Shown here one piece after another: positions 1 through 15,939 of a DNA stretch of 64,000 bases. The notes under the pieces were generated by a model. That model did no database searches, was not told the origin of the DNA, and was given only the letters and a program-made list of their open reading frames with translations. The stretch is from Eleginops maclovinus (lineage: Eukaryota > Chordata > Actinopteri > Perciformes > Eleginopidae): assembly GCF_036324505.1 (NCBI RefSeq), contig NC_086355.1, forward strand, positions 26,594,518 through 26,658,517, read 5' to 3'. The position numbers and the translations under genes were made by a program. The first letter of the stretch is position 1, and every line of letters begins with the position of its first letter.

Positions 1-71
1 TTCTGTAAAGCATCTCCTCACCTGACTGATGGAGAAAAAGATGAACAAACTGATGTTGGTGCTTCCTTTAG

Positions 72-263
72 ACCTTTTGTGGCTCTCCCAAGCGAACTGT
101 CCTACTCGAGGACATTGAGGACAAGGAAGAGGAGGAGGACCTGCAGGACCACCTGGAGATCCACTTCCAGAAGCCCAGTAACTACGGCGGGGAGATAGAG
201 AGCATCAGATACCTCTCGGGGGGCAAGGCTCTGCAGGCCTTCTTCTGTGAGGACCAAATGTAA
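72..263 (+). CDS. nmi: NMI/IFP35-family protein, terminal exon only
   Basis: This is the last coding exon of a gene whose other exons lie left of the window. After a pyrimidine-rich tract ending in AG (70-71) the frame is open for 64 codons to a TAA at 261-263. It contains RTVLLEDIED, LEIHFQKPSNYGGEIESI and a final GGKALQAFFCEDQM. The LEIHFQKP..GGEIE pattern is typical of the second NID domain of N-myc interactor and IFP35, cytosolic interferon-linked scaffold proteins. A second in-frame acceptor (CAAG, exon from 93) is possible. A consensus poly(A) signal follows at 424-429. I favour nmi over ifi35 because mmadhc follows and both genes lie on human 2q23; the sequence alone does not separate them. 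Confidence 0.75.
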   Translation, partial: TFCGSPKRTVLLEDIEDKEEEEDLQDHLEIHFQKPSNYGGEIESIRYLSGGKALQAFFCEDQM

Positions 264-423
264 CTCCTACATTTGCAACATTTGCACACGTCTGTTTTTA
301 AGATTGTTTGGAATCAAAAAATCATATTTGTAAAATGATTGATTATGGTTTTCCTGCTGAGAATAAGATGAACAGATGTTGTGAATGAATCTCTGTGCAT
401 TCAATAGAGGGTATGCACTTCAT

Positions 424-429
424 AATAAA
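424..429 (+). promoter_or_regulatory. poly(A) signal AATAAA of the NMI-like gene
   Basis: A perfect AATAAA lies 161 bases after the stop codon in AT-rich DNA, and no gene continues past it. Confidence 0.5.
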
Positions 430-496
430 TCATATCATATCATACATTAATATCACATGGTGAAGGGTGTTGAGATTGTGTTACAGTAACGCAACA

Positions 497-1157
497 TACA
501 CACGGTTCCGTTCCGTCAACGCTTGCCGGAGGGCATATCTGGCGCTTGGGGTTAACGTGACCGGCAACCACTCACATTAAACTCCTGCCTGGCTCTGGAC
601 ACTCAAAACAAAAATCCCACTTTCTAGAGCTCAATTATTCCATATTATTATATGGATTTATATGATGATTTATGGCATTAATGTCTATGGCGCTATTTTA
701 TGCAACATGCCATGCTAGCTTAATATACTGGATATTCCTGCTAGCTGTCCATTCAATGTTAAAACGAAGTACGCTGGATATAAACTCCCCAAACAGGCAA
801 ATACACACCAGTTTCACCCACTGTCTCTGCCAGCTCCCTCCATGCCTGGTTCCTCCTGTTTGTGGTCTTACAAAACCGGTTGATTCCCTACAGTTATTAT
901 CATTTTTTCCTCCATTTCTTGGTAAATAAGAAAATGAGTCGAGCTATGGCTCTCCCGGCATTTTTACAGCCACGCGATTTGACTGGCTGGCACTTCCGTC
1001 AACGCTTGAAAAGTTCAACTTTTCTCAACTTTCGAGGCGAGCAACGGAGCCGACGCGACGCAACGGAACCACAATGCAGTTTGGCGACGCTTGACGTCAC
1101 CCCAGACAAAGCGAATGGGGAGGTCCATCAAGTGTTAACGGAACGGAAACGTGTGTA
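497..1157. mobile_element. Non-autonomous DNA transposon with 28-bp inverted ends
   Basis: The left end (497-524, beginning TACACACGGTTCCGTTCCGT) matches the reverse complement of 1130-1157 at 25 of 28 positions. The 661-bp interior has no coding sequence with recognisable similarity. The terminal phrase CCGTCAACGCTTG recurs inside the element near 1002-1014 as a subterminal copy. I cannot assign a superfamily; if the terminal TA is a target duplication, a TA-targeting family is possible. Confidence 0.7.
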
Positions 1158-1903
1158 CCGGCCGTAAGGCCTAGTCTGCATGTAGACTGGTATTTGTGGC
1201 AAATAAAAAGAGTCTTTTCTTCTCTGAAGCATATTCAGACCAACAATGAAACCGTTCAGAACGTGACACAGACACTTGGACTCAAATGCGCGACTCAAAA
1301 GAAAGTTTTAAAGTTCAAAAAAGGTCTTTATTTGTGATAAGGCAAAGTAAAAAAATCATTTATAAGAGGATGAACGTAAAAAAGCGAACTGTAAACTTGA
1401 GAACTAAATAAACTATTTGGAAAAGGACTATATATACAAGAGGTAATGAGAAACAGGCGGCAACAATCAAGGGAGGGGCTGACAATCACATTGTTAGGTA
1501 GACACACAAGGGCAGGAAGTATCTGAAATGAGAGGGAAAGGTAAGTACAAAATAAAACAGAAAGTGCAATGACAGGACAAGACACGGTGAACAGAGATAC
1601 TTGACTAAACATAATTCTAACCAGACTATGAACTAAACATGAAGCATATAAAAGGAACCTGATTTACTAACTATACATGACATGAATAAATCAAGAGACA
1701 TGACGGGATGTTACAGAAACACATGACCACAGAACATTTAAAATTTAAAATTAACTCATGCAGTGGATTAAGCTCATCCACACTATTTTTATTTTTTAAT
1801 AGGTGGTCAACTGCTCAAAAATGACAAGTGCAAATTAATCAAATAGTGTAAAAAACATAATGCTAATTCAGGAAGTATGCCGAGCATGTATTGGACCGCA
1901 AAA
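1158..1903. other. No gene seen; AT-rich intergenic DNA
   Basis: Open frames here are short and resemble nothing I know. Around 1425-1560 the wording (tatatacaagaggtaat, then agggcaggaagta) is loosely shared with 23350-23410, suggesting an old dispersed repeat. Confidence 0.4.
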
Positions 1904-2549
1904 TAAACATAGCACAAAAAGTAAGGAAAATAATTTGTGTTTGGTAGCTTATTTCTTTGTTGTAACAATGCTTCTTGGCAATGAATCTAATACCGTTGGA
2001 ATGCCTGTTATTCTCCTTTTTAAATTATCCCACATTTGTGAGGGAAATGCATTTGTGGGGTGATCAGCAGAGCTGAGTATGTGGGTTGCACCCATGAAAA
2101 ATATGCCAAATCTCCTCTGACAATGCCAAACTGCAGGTGAGCATGTGCCCTTCTACAGGGGTCAGTTGGCGTCTGCTCCAATAATGTATTGTATGCCGTG
2201 AAGTGGGCGTCCAAAGGAGACAGAACCCCAACAAGACTGTTTCCTCATCCTGTCAGCACTTGGGGCAGTCTTTTACTGATTTGCAGTCAAGGTTTGCACA
2301 TTGGAGTCAATCCTCCAATCAACCAAACAAGAGTCAACAGCAAAAAGATTTGGCATTTTTTTCATGGGCGCTACCCACATACTCAGCTCTGCTGCTCATC
2401 CCACAAATGCATTTTCCTCAAAAATGAGGCACCATTTACATGAGAAAATCTGGCTTTCCAACACTATAAGAATATTGCCAAGAAGCATTGTTACAACAAA
2501 GAAATACTCTACCAAACAGAAATGTCCTTACTTTGTGTTCTATGTTTAG
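1904..2549. mobile_element. Fold-back element with long (about 180-200 bp) inverted arms
   Basis: The left arm (about 1904-2120) pairs with the right arm (about 2340-2549) over many blocks. Examples are TTTGTTGTAACAATGCTTCT (1953-1972) against its complement near 2486-2505, and CAGAGCTGAGTATGTGGG (2070-2087) against CCCACATACTCAGCTCTG (2374-2391). The spacer of about 220 bp is non-coding. The layout suits a Tc1/mariner-derived MITE; family assignment is an inference. Confidence 0.75.
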
Positions 2550-3278
2550 TATCACCAACAACTCATTTACCTGTCAATGCTTCCTTGAGTCAGATGTGGC
2601 CTTCTTGGTAATGACAGTATAGTAGCAGCTGGGAGGAACAGCTTTCACTGAGCAGTAATTGTGTTTCCCTTCTCTTCCTATGAACACAATATGATGGAGA
2701 AATATCCACCCAGTGAATTCATTCTTTATATGTATAATACAGGAAGTGAATCTTAACATGACACAAGTGGGGGAAACATTTCAAAATAAAACACACAACA
2801 CAAAGACATGACAGATACGAAACACGGATAATGACATTGTACAAGACACAACAGAATTAACAACCAAAAAGAAGAAACCTCCTTCTAAAAGATGGGTTGG
2901 GATATGGTTCAGTCCCCTGATTATATGGAATGTATCATAGTTAATGTGTAACCTAAGGAAATAAGGAAAATTGTGTATAATCATTTTTTATGATCCATAT
3001 AAAAATCTATGTTGTGGAGATTTCAAAGTTCACAACCTATGGGGTGGCCATCACAGAAATAATGGAAGAATTGCTGGAGGAAAGATCATCGGTCTGCTTT
3101 AATGATGGTTAAGATTAGATGTGAGAGGGAAGGTTTTGTGTTTTGATCTTACATTCACGTTAAATAGCATAGTTAATGCATGTTGGTGGTCGGTCATTAA
3201 TACATATACCATGGATGTGATGAATACCCAATACTGACTATGGTTAATACAAATGTCAACATACAAAAAAAATGTTTG
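2550..3278. other. No gene seen
   Basis: AT-rich sequence. The small open frames lack recognisable domains and plausible splice context. Confidence 0.35.
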
Positions 3279-3900
3279 ATAACCAGGGGGCTTCCTAAAG
3301 CTGACTGGGAGAAGTTGGGATATGTTTTGAGGAGTCAGCACACTTGCCAGCGTCAGGAAGAAGAATAGAGGAATTCCCAAATCAAGCTAAGCAACATGCG
3401 GCAGATATGAGTATTCCTATAAGAACAACCAAGGCTATGAAGAAACTGGTGCCATGGTGGAATCAGGAATGCAGCAGAGATTTTGAAGAGTGAAAACGAT
3501 GCATTTAGATATTGTACAGTAATAGTATCAAAGAAAAAGGACAGCTGCTCGTAGGAAAGTCACTCAACAAAAATAAACATGGAGAGAACTCCGTTCCACC
3601 ATTGACAGAGGAGTACGGTTAGGTGATATCTTGTCTATGTTTAAGCACATCAGTGGGAAATGGAAGTCTGTTAAAAAGAGACTGGCAGATATTTTAGGAA
3701 GGACATCTGTTTTATCTAGCAAAATATTATCGTTTCAGTGCATAGTGGTGAACACCTCGATGATATGCATAGACAGCAGTAACAGCAGTTACTGATAGGA
3801 GACGAGACAGGGTCAAGACTTGATTTGGAATTTCCAATGTCTGAACTCAAATTAGACTTACAAGGTACAGGATATATAGTCAGAGGACAATACCGGTTAT
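3279..3900 (+). pseudogene. Degenerate LINE (endonuclease-RT linker)
   Basis: Broken frames on the plus strand carry typical non-LTR wording in order: KADWEKLGYVL (from about 3297); AADMSIPIRTTKAMKKLVPW followed by WNQEC (about 3399-3475); TWRELRSTIDRG with DILSMFKHISGKWKS (about 3580-3670); then ETGSRLDLEFPMSELKLDL (about 3803-3857). PWWN.EC and the following basic linker are characteristic of jockey/I/CR1-type ORF2 proteins between endonuclease and RT. Several stops and frameshifts make it dead. The clade is not resolved. Confidence 0.6.
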
Positions 3901-3959
3901 GCTAAACCATGTTCCGATAGAAACTGTCACTGAAAACTCACCTAAAATGTAAGTTTTAT

Positions 3960-4690
3960 TGGTTGATTTTAATAATGTGATCACATGTTTTACTTTACCA
4001 AAGGGAGTGATATATGTTGTCAGATTGACACTCTCGCTATCTAGAAGTATCTGCCAGAAACCACTTGCGGTATTCAAAAGAGAAAACACCTTTGCACCTG
4101 CAAGCTTGGGTAAGATGTCAACTATGGCTTGCAGGACATATTCCTCTCTTTTCACAGCCATTTTCAGCTTTTTCTAGTCAACAAAAACCTTGTGGCTGCT
4201 CTATGTTTTTCTAGGTAATAGCAACTATTGGAGCAAACCACTCTGTTGGCTCTTTATAGGGCTGCATCACTCCAATGGCTACCATGCGGTCAATTTCCTT
4301 TCCACTTTAGGGTCAAAGGCACTGACACACGCCTGGTTGTACTCAAGTATGCTAAAGCATTCTATTTAGGGTGATTTTGATTATCTTTATCTTTAGCTTA
4401 CCAATATTTGTTTGCTTTCAACTGCGATGTGTTCAACACTTATGACATACACTTTGAATCTGAAACGCCTCCCCTATCTTACAGTAGTAGCAGTATAATG
4501 GCCCATAACGTTCAGTTTATCACCTGGGCCGTCTAGTTAAGTCATTTGTTTTCTCAGCCGTGGCTTATTTCTTAGCTGATTAAAAGTCTCTAGTGATATG
4601 ACACTTGTATCTGCCCGAGTGTCAATTGTAAAGTCTATTTCAAAACCTTGGATGGGCAGCTTCACTCTCAATTAGATTAATCCACATCTC
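3960..4690 (-). pseudogene. Ty3/gypsy retrotransposon pol remnant (protease + RT)
   Basis: Reading the minus strand from 4690 downward, a decayed aspartic protease appears first: VDFTIDTRADTSVISLETF, with R where the usual DTGAD has G (about 4583-4640). A linker follows (FKVYVISVEHIAVESKQ, about 4410-4460), then the RT N-terminus: GVMQPYKEPTEWFAP (about 4230-4275), AVKREEYVLQAIVDILPKLA, GAKVFSLLNTASGFWQI and LTTYITPFGKV (about 3990-4160). This is the canonical order of gypsy/Ty3 pol. Stops and frameshifts break it, the RT stops well before its YxDD box, and no LTR was found nearby. Confidence 0.7.
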
Positions 4691-4699
4691 TGATTTTTC

Positions 4700-6050
4700 C
4701 TAGAAATAGTGCTTGGCCTCCATCTCCATGGTTCAGCTAAATTCAGTACAGTTACACAGCTACAATATATACAGTCTCAAACAATTTGAATTCTGTGGTA
4801 CAATCCCTGCAATGGAAAAAATACTTATAAGCAAAGACTCACTAAAATTAGTTAGTTTAGTTTATTGGTTAAGTTGTCATAGACCATGTACTGTACATAA
4901 AGAACTTAAATCTCAAAGAGATAAAATGCTTTGTACCAGATTATAGCAGCTGCTAATTTTCATCTGCAACCCCTTGGCACAGAATACAGCACAAACAATT
5001 CAACAATAACATTAACACATAGGACATCACAACAATTTTCATATATGCACACTAAAACTAATACACTTCACATAAAATGTACATTTCTGTCTTCAAAATA
5101 AAAGTCTAGATACTAAATAATTTAAATAAAATAGTACAAACGATACGTGCTTGCTTATTTACAATCCATTTCTTGATCTGGAGAAGCAGAAGAAATCAGC
5201 GTTAGCTTTCAGTTCATTCAATATTGTTCCATTCTTTTATCGCTTTGTATAAGAAAGAGGACTGACCAACTGTAGATCCTCTTTAAGGGATTCTGCACTC
5301 CCCAGTGGTGGACTTTGTAGTTCTGCATGTGATTTCAAAGCTGGACATTTTTTATTTCAAGGAAAGGGGAGCTGCATTGAATATTATTTTAAAGACTATG
5401 CTATGTGTACTGTATGCACATCAGCATACATCAAAACTTCTACTCGTGTTATTAGTATCACAGTTCTATTGCCACTCTAAGGGACAATGAAAGAGGTGTG
5501 GGAGGATCCCCCAACTGCCCCACAGTGGATAAGTGGTGTGAATGTATGCATCTTGAAGCTCTCATTTCTTCTTTATGAGAATTGGCGTTTACAATTTATA
5601 AAGTATGGACAATAGATGTGTTGTTATTATTATTATTATTATTATTATTTTATTGTGGGAAAAGTGACAGTAAAGAGTGTAGGTACTGTGGAGTTAAAGC
5701 AAATGTGGAACAATATTATGGGGCTACTGGGAACAGATGAGGAGGGGGTAAGAGCCAATAGAAATGCATTGTTAAACGACAGGGGTGAAACAGGGCTGTT
5801 TAAATAATTTAAAATAGTTAAATCATGGACGGATACTAAAATTAACGTTTATCAACAAACACATCAGTAGTAAAAGCTATGCTAAATCACTATATAGTAA
5901 GACCTAAGTTACACAGGAAGACATCTTACAGCAGTCAGGTTAGACGGATGAAAAACTTTATGCTGGTGTGTGATTATTTAGAGCTACGTCTAAAATGGAG
6001 ATAGATGGCGGTTCAATTTTATATTCACCTTATTTTCTATTTATTTTCAA
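4700..6050. other. No gene seen; upstream flank of mmadhc
   Basis: AT-rich DNA with a short (TTA)n run at 5619-5652. The open frame over 5616-5807 begins in that microsatellite and shows no domain. Confidence 0.35.
5619..5652. repeat. (TTA)n microsatellite
   Basis: About ten consecutive TTA/ATT units, ending in TTTTATT. Confidence 0.9.
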
Positions 6051-6052
6051 GT

Positions 6053-6120
6053 CCAGTAGTTGGCGGTAATGCACTAAATCGTTGGTTGCGAACTGCCAAT
6101 TATACTAAAAGAAGAAGACA
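6053..6120 (+). repeat. Dispersed repeat motif upstream of mmadhc
   Basis: The stretch TTGGCGGTAATGCAC, then GTTGGTTGC.AACTGCCAAT, then AAAAGAAGAAGA closely resembles 59772-59834 in the leader of a ZBED-type hAT (GCGCTAATGCAC, GTTGGATGCCAACCGCCAAT, AAAAAAGAAGAAG). It lies just before the presumed mmadhc first exon. Confidence 0.55.
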
Positions 6121-6546
6121 AGCCTCCCTCACTACAGCGCGTGCGCGACTTCAAGGTGAATAAGATGGATGTAGCTCGTTGTAGCTTTGAATAAATTCGC
6201 TCTGTATAAACGCCGGTACGGTTGCACACATATCACTGGATAGAAGTTTAAGGTCTCTGTGAGTCCTTGTTCCGCCTCAGGATGCAGCGTGAGCCTCAGT
6301 AACGCAGCCATCTACACCCAACTGTAATGTGAGTTACTTTAGAGCTCAGCTACAAACAGAGTGGTGACGTTAGTTTAAGTGTCGGTGAGTTCTGCTGGAG
6401 GACAGATACATGCTCATCCCTGTAGGTAGAACAGTCAGACTTTGTGGAGAACACGTTCTTTCTCTGTCTTCGTTCATGTTCTAACATTGTCCCCCCCCCA
6501 CAGAAACGTTATCGCCACAACACTGCAGGAACACAGGCAGCCCAGG

Positions 6547-12318
<5,772 letters not shown>

Positions 12319-12545
12319 ACACAATTCAGGCATACTGGGCTGCCATTAAAACTCTGTAAACATCCAGTGTAGGAACTGTTTGATGATTTCTTTACTCTTT
12401 ACTTTAGTTTATCATTTTAGCAAAAAAAACAACTTAAACTGACTCCTGTGTTTTAATCTGTGCAACATTTATGTATAATCGTCAGATGATTTTGATTCAT
12501 ATTTATAGATTACAGTCCCTTGGGATGAGAAGCTGCTGTCGACAT

Positions 12546-12551
12546 ATTAAA
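12546..12551 (+). promoter_or_regulatory. Probable mmadhc poly(A) signal ATTAAA
   Basis: ATTAAA lies about 230 bases after the stop, the best match in the 3' flank. Confidence 0.4.
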
Positions 12552-12559
12552 GTGTTTCC

Positions 12560-13470
12560 GGAACAAGAGCTTGTTGGATCAAATCACTGACCAACTCTCA
12601 ACCTGTCTTCACTACTAATGAGATTTTATTGTCTCAACTATCATTCGATGTTTCTTGGAAGCCAAAGACTCGCTGCTAATAATTCCTGAAATTGAACTTT
12701 TATTGTACCTGCAATGTACAAAGTTAAAAATTGAAAGAGGCCTAATTCTTTTTTTTGCGGTGTTCCCTCTCTGTAAGTTTTTTTCTAATGTCTGCAAAGG
12801 TTTAAATGTGTTCCCTCCAGAAGGAGTTTCTCTTGTTTTATTTCCTTCCAAAACTCCTATAATTCTATTGAAACAGTTTTAGTAAGTGACATAAAATTAT
12901 TTAAAATAAACCTATTTGTTTAGATGGGTGTAATACATAATCCATGCTCTAAATACCTCAATACGATGTATCTCCACATATTTGAACTGGGTATTGTGTA
13001 TATATATTTTTAGGCATCAACAATACATAAAGGTTTTATGAGTGTGTACCAAAATCTCCTCTGCAAGTAAATGGTAGAGTTTACAATCAAGAACTGAAAA
13101 CCTCACCATGACCTGACACATTTGGTTACGTGGACACACCCACTTCATGACAAGATGAAGTGGGAATCATCACATCTGGCAGACATGTTATATATGAATC
13201 TAATCTTCAGACAACCTTAAAAAAGTCCCAGTGTCCGAGTAAAGCATCAGGTTCTGAAAGGCTTGGTTTGATGAGATGTTCATCTAAGCGCATACATTTA
13301 TTAGTGGGTGAGTCTAACCAAACAGAAGGTGAATGGTGCCTGCAGTATGTGAGCACACAGCACCGGAGTGCAAACACTCCACATGCTGCTCCCTCGAGCC
13401 GAAGACTGAGAACACACTCTGCAGAGGGAGATTCATCAGTCCCTCAGACAGATGCGCTGGAGATGTCAGA
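12560..13470. other. Intergenic DNA between mmadhc and LINE remnants; no gene seen
   Basis: An open frame at 13160-13579 runs into the antisense LINE tail and shows no domain. The rest is AT-rich. Confidence 0.35.
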
Positions 13471-13476
13471 CCCTCT

Positions 13477-14020
13477 TTCAGAATCAGAATCAGAAGTACT
13501 TTATTTATCCCAAACAGGGAAATGTTTGCGTTGCAGCAGCGAAATACAAAAAAGAACCAGAACAAATACAAATAATTAGAACTAAAAAAAAAGTGAAAAT
13601 GAATAAAAGTTTGAAATATATAAATGCACAAAAATGCAATAATAATATAATGTACAATGTTAAGTGTGAAGTGTGAAGGAGTGCATGTTAAGTCCAGTTT
13701 ACAGAGAGGCTATGGAGCAGTGAGTTGTCTGCCAGCCAGAGGGGAATTATTGTAAAGTGTTATTGCAGTGGGCAGGAATGTTCTCCTGTACCTGTCCTTG
13801 TGACAGCGGAGCTGGAGCAGTCTGTTGGAGGAGGAGCTCCGCTGTCTGTCCAGCTGCAGGTGGAGAGGGTGGGTGGGGTTATCCATGATGGACAACAGTT
13901 TGTTCAGGGTTCTCCTCTCCACCACAGCCTCAAAGTTGTCCAGTTTGATGCCGATGACTGAGTCAGCTTTCTTAAGCAGTTTATTGATTATGCTGGTGTC
14001 ATGCCGGCTCTGACGCTGAA
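13477..14020 (-). pseudogene. L2/Rex1-type LINE 3' end (minus copy)
   Basis: The minus strand encodes the C-terminal end of a LINE ORF2: [20 protein letters not shown], then [20 protein letters not shown] and [19 protein letters not shown] (13710-13925). A non-coding tail follows, ending in the 'aaagtacttctgattctgat'-type terminus (13477-13520 on the plus strand). It is the same family as 16090-16745 but opposite in orientation. 5'-truncated and non-functional. Confidence 0.8.
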
Positions 14021-14039
14021 AAAAAAAAATTGATTTGAT

Positions 14040-15340
14040 TTATTGGTATATCTCTGTACAAACTTTCAAAAATGGTCTCTCAAGATGTCACCGTTTTGGA
14101 TGGGTAGTAATGCTTGTGGTTGTTTTGTGTTGAAGTTGTTCCACAGATCCCAGAATTGATTTGGATCAATGGCTTTCTCAATATCTTCAAGTTTCATGTG
14201 GGTATACTTTTTTTTTTTGTTCCTTAATGTACATTATATTTGTTTAAAATGTAATTTTATGTAATGCGTAAGGCTGGGTTGTTTGGTTCCGATGTTTTTC
14301 ATTTGCTATTTTTCTCAGGTCTTTTCTGATGGTCTTGCACTCTCAGCTGTAATAGCTGCCCTATGAAATATCATATTGATATTATCAATGGCCATGTTTA
14401 CATCATCCTTGGTAGGAACATATTGGTTTTGGTCAAATAGTGACATGTTATTCATCAGATCAGGTCAACGCCCTGGTGGATGTGTCTCCATCTGTAAGTA
14501 GGATTTAATTGATACAGCTTGCTGGGTTCCCTTGTGTCACTCATTTGATCTGAGAGTTTAAAGAACACATTTATTTGGTTATGGTCTGAAAGGGGGGATT
14601 ACTGTCTGACAGTGAATGCACTGATAGTGGAGGGGTTCATATCAGTGATTGCATAGTTTACTACACTAGACCTTAGGGCTGAGGAGTATGTGAAACCTAA
14701 AGAGTCCCCTCTAAATCTACCATTTACTACGTACAGGCCTAAGGCCCAACAGAGATGCACTATCTCTTTGCCATTTAGATTTATTTCAGAGTCACGGTTT
14801 TTCCGATGGGTGACCGTTGGTGTGGTAAACAGGGGGGGGGGCTCACCAAATACATGGTGGTTGCCCTGTGTGTCAATGACATCCGGTTCAATTCCTGTTC
14901 ATACGTTCAGATCTCCAGTTAGAAGCATTTCCCTGGGCCTGGAAATAGGCGATTTCTGAATGGAGGGTTTCAAAAGTCTTCTCCAAATAAGGAGAATCTA
15001 CTGGGGGAATATACAGAGCACATATAGGTTCCTGTCAGTTATGCCCAGGGTTTGATCTATCCTTGACCAAATGTGTGATTTACCTTGTTTTTTGTGTATC
15101 TGACGGCAAAGATCTCCTTTATACCACACCAAGATCCCTCCCCGATGTTCTGCCCTTGCGTATGTTTTTTGATTTTATAGAGGGCACCATAACTTCATTA
15201 TAACCTAGAGGACAGTGAGTGAGCAGATCATTTTGACACCATGTTTGTTAGATCAACCTCTTTGATAGATTCTAAGAAGTCTGGATGTTCACTATTTTTC
15301 TGTGTCTGAAATCAATCGCTCCACTGGTGGATAGTTCTTG
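14040..15340 (-). pseudogene. Degenerate LINE endonuclease domain
   Basis: Minus-strand reading gives AP-endonuclease wording in several frames: AEHRGGILVWYKGDLCRQI (about 15100-15155); TGDLNV (about 14905-14925); NRDSEINLNGKEIVHLC then GLYVVNGRFRGDSLG (about 14705-14800); SSVVNYAITDMNPSTISAF (about 14620-14680); and PLSDHNQINVFFKL, carrying the conserved SDH triplet (about 14560-14600). FWDLWNNFNTKQPQAL follows (about 14120-14170). Many stops. It could be the 5' part of the same insertion as the RT end at 13477-14020 with the RT core deleted, or a separate element. Confidence 0.65.
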
Positions 15341-15939
15341 TTTACACATGTCCATGTCAAATAATAGTTTGTCTTTATTCGAGGTAACGTAGTAAGGTTA
15401 CTTATCTTTAACTGAAAACACTGTGGTTGAATGTAAGTTCTACTAATCACACATTACAAAGATTTGCAATAGTAATTTAACAATAAAAGTACTCTAGTCT
15501 AGTCTCCTCTGCTCTAAAAGTAGCCTGTAGTTCCAGCTGCCTCCTGCCTCCAGACATCTGCCATGCCCCTGTGAAACCAAACACCCAGCATGTGCACTTT
15601 GCTCTGAATCAGCATCGCTGTGTATCGTGCGATTCATCATTTTCACTGTGTTTAATAACAGATACATATAGAAGGAACCATTAGAGAAACCAAACACATA
15701 ACTCATGGTATAAAGATTTTATATTGAAATGATAGGATTCTGTGCAGATACGCATGATGACATTGATTCATAAAAATGCTGGTAGTGTGGTGAAGGACAG
15801 TTCCTTATCCATGGTGAGCCAGGGCGTCCAGCAGACGCCCCCCGGTGCTGTAAGGACACACTTCAGTGCTTTAAGGCATTTCACAGCGAGGCAATGAAGA
15901 CAAGGCGACTGCTGCCTTCAGTCCATCCAGCAGGTGGCG

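Noticed and set aside
5616..5807. Small ORF starting in a (TTA)n repeat
   Set aside because: The start lies inside the microsatellite; no domain or homologue is recognised.
13160..13579. 139-codon open frame after mmadhc
   Set aside because: Its second half is the antisense LINE tail; the first half has no domain and no splice context.
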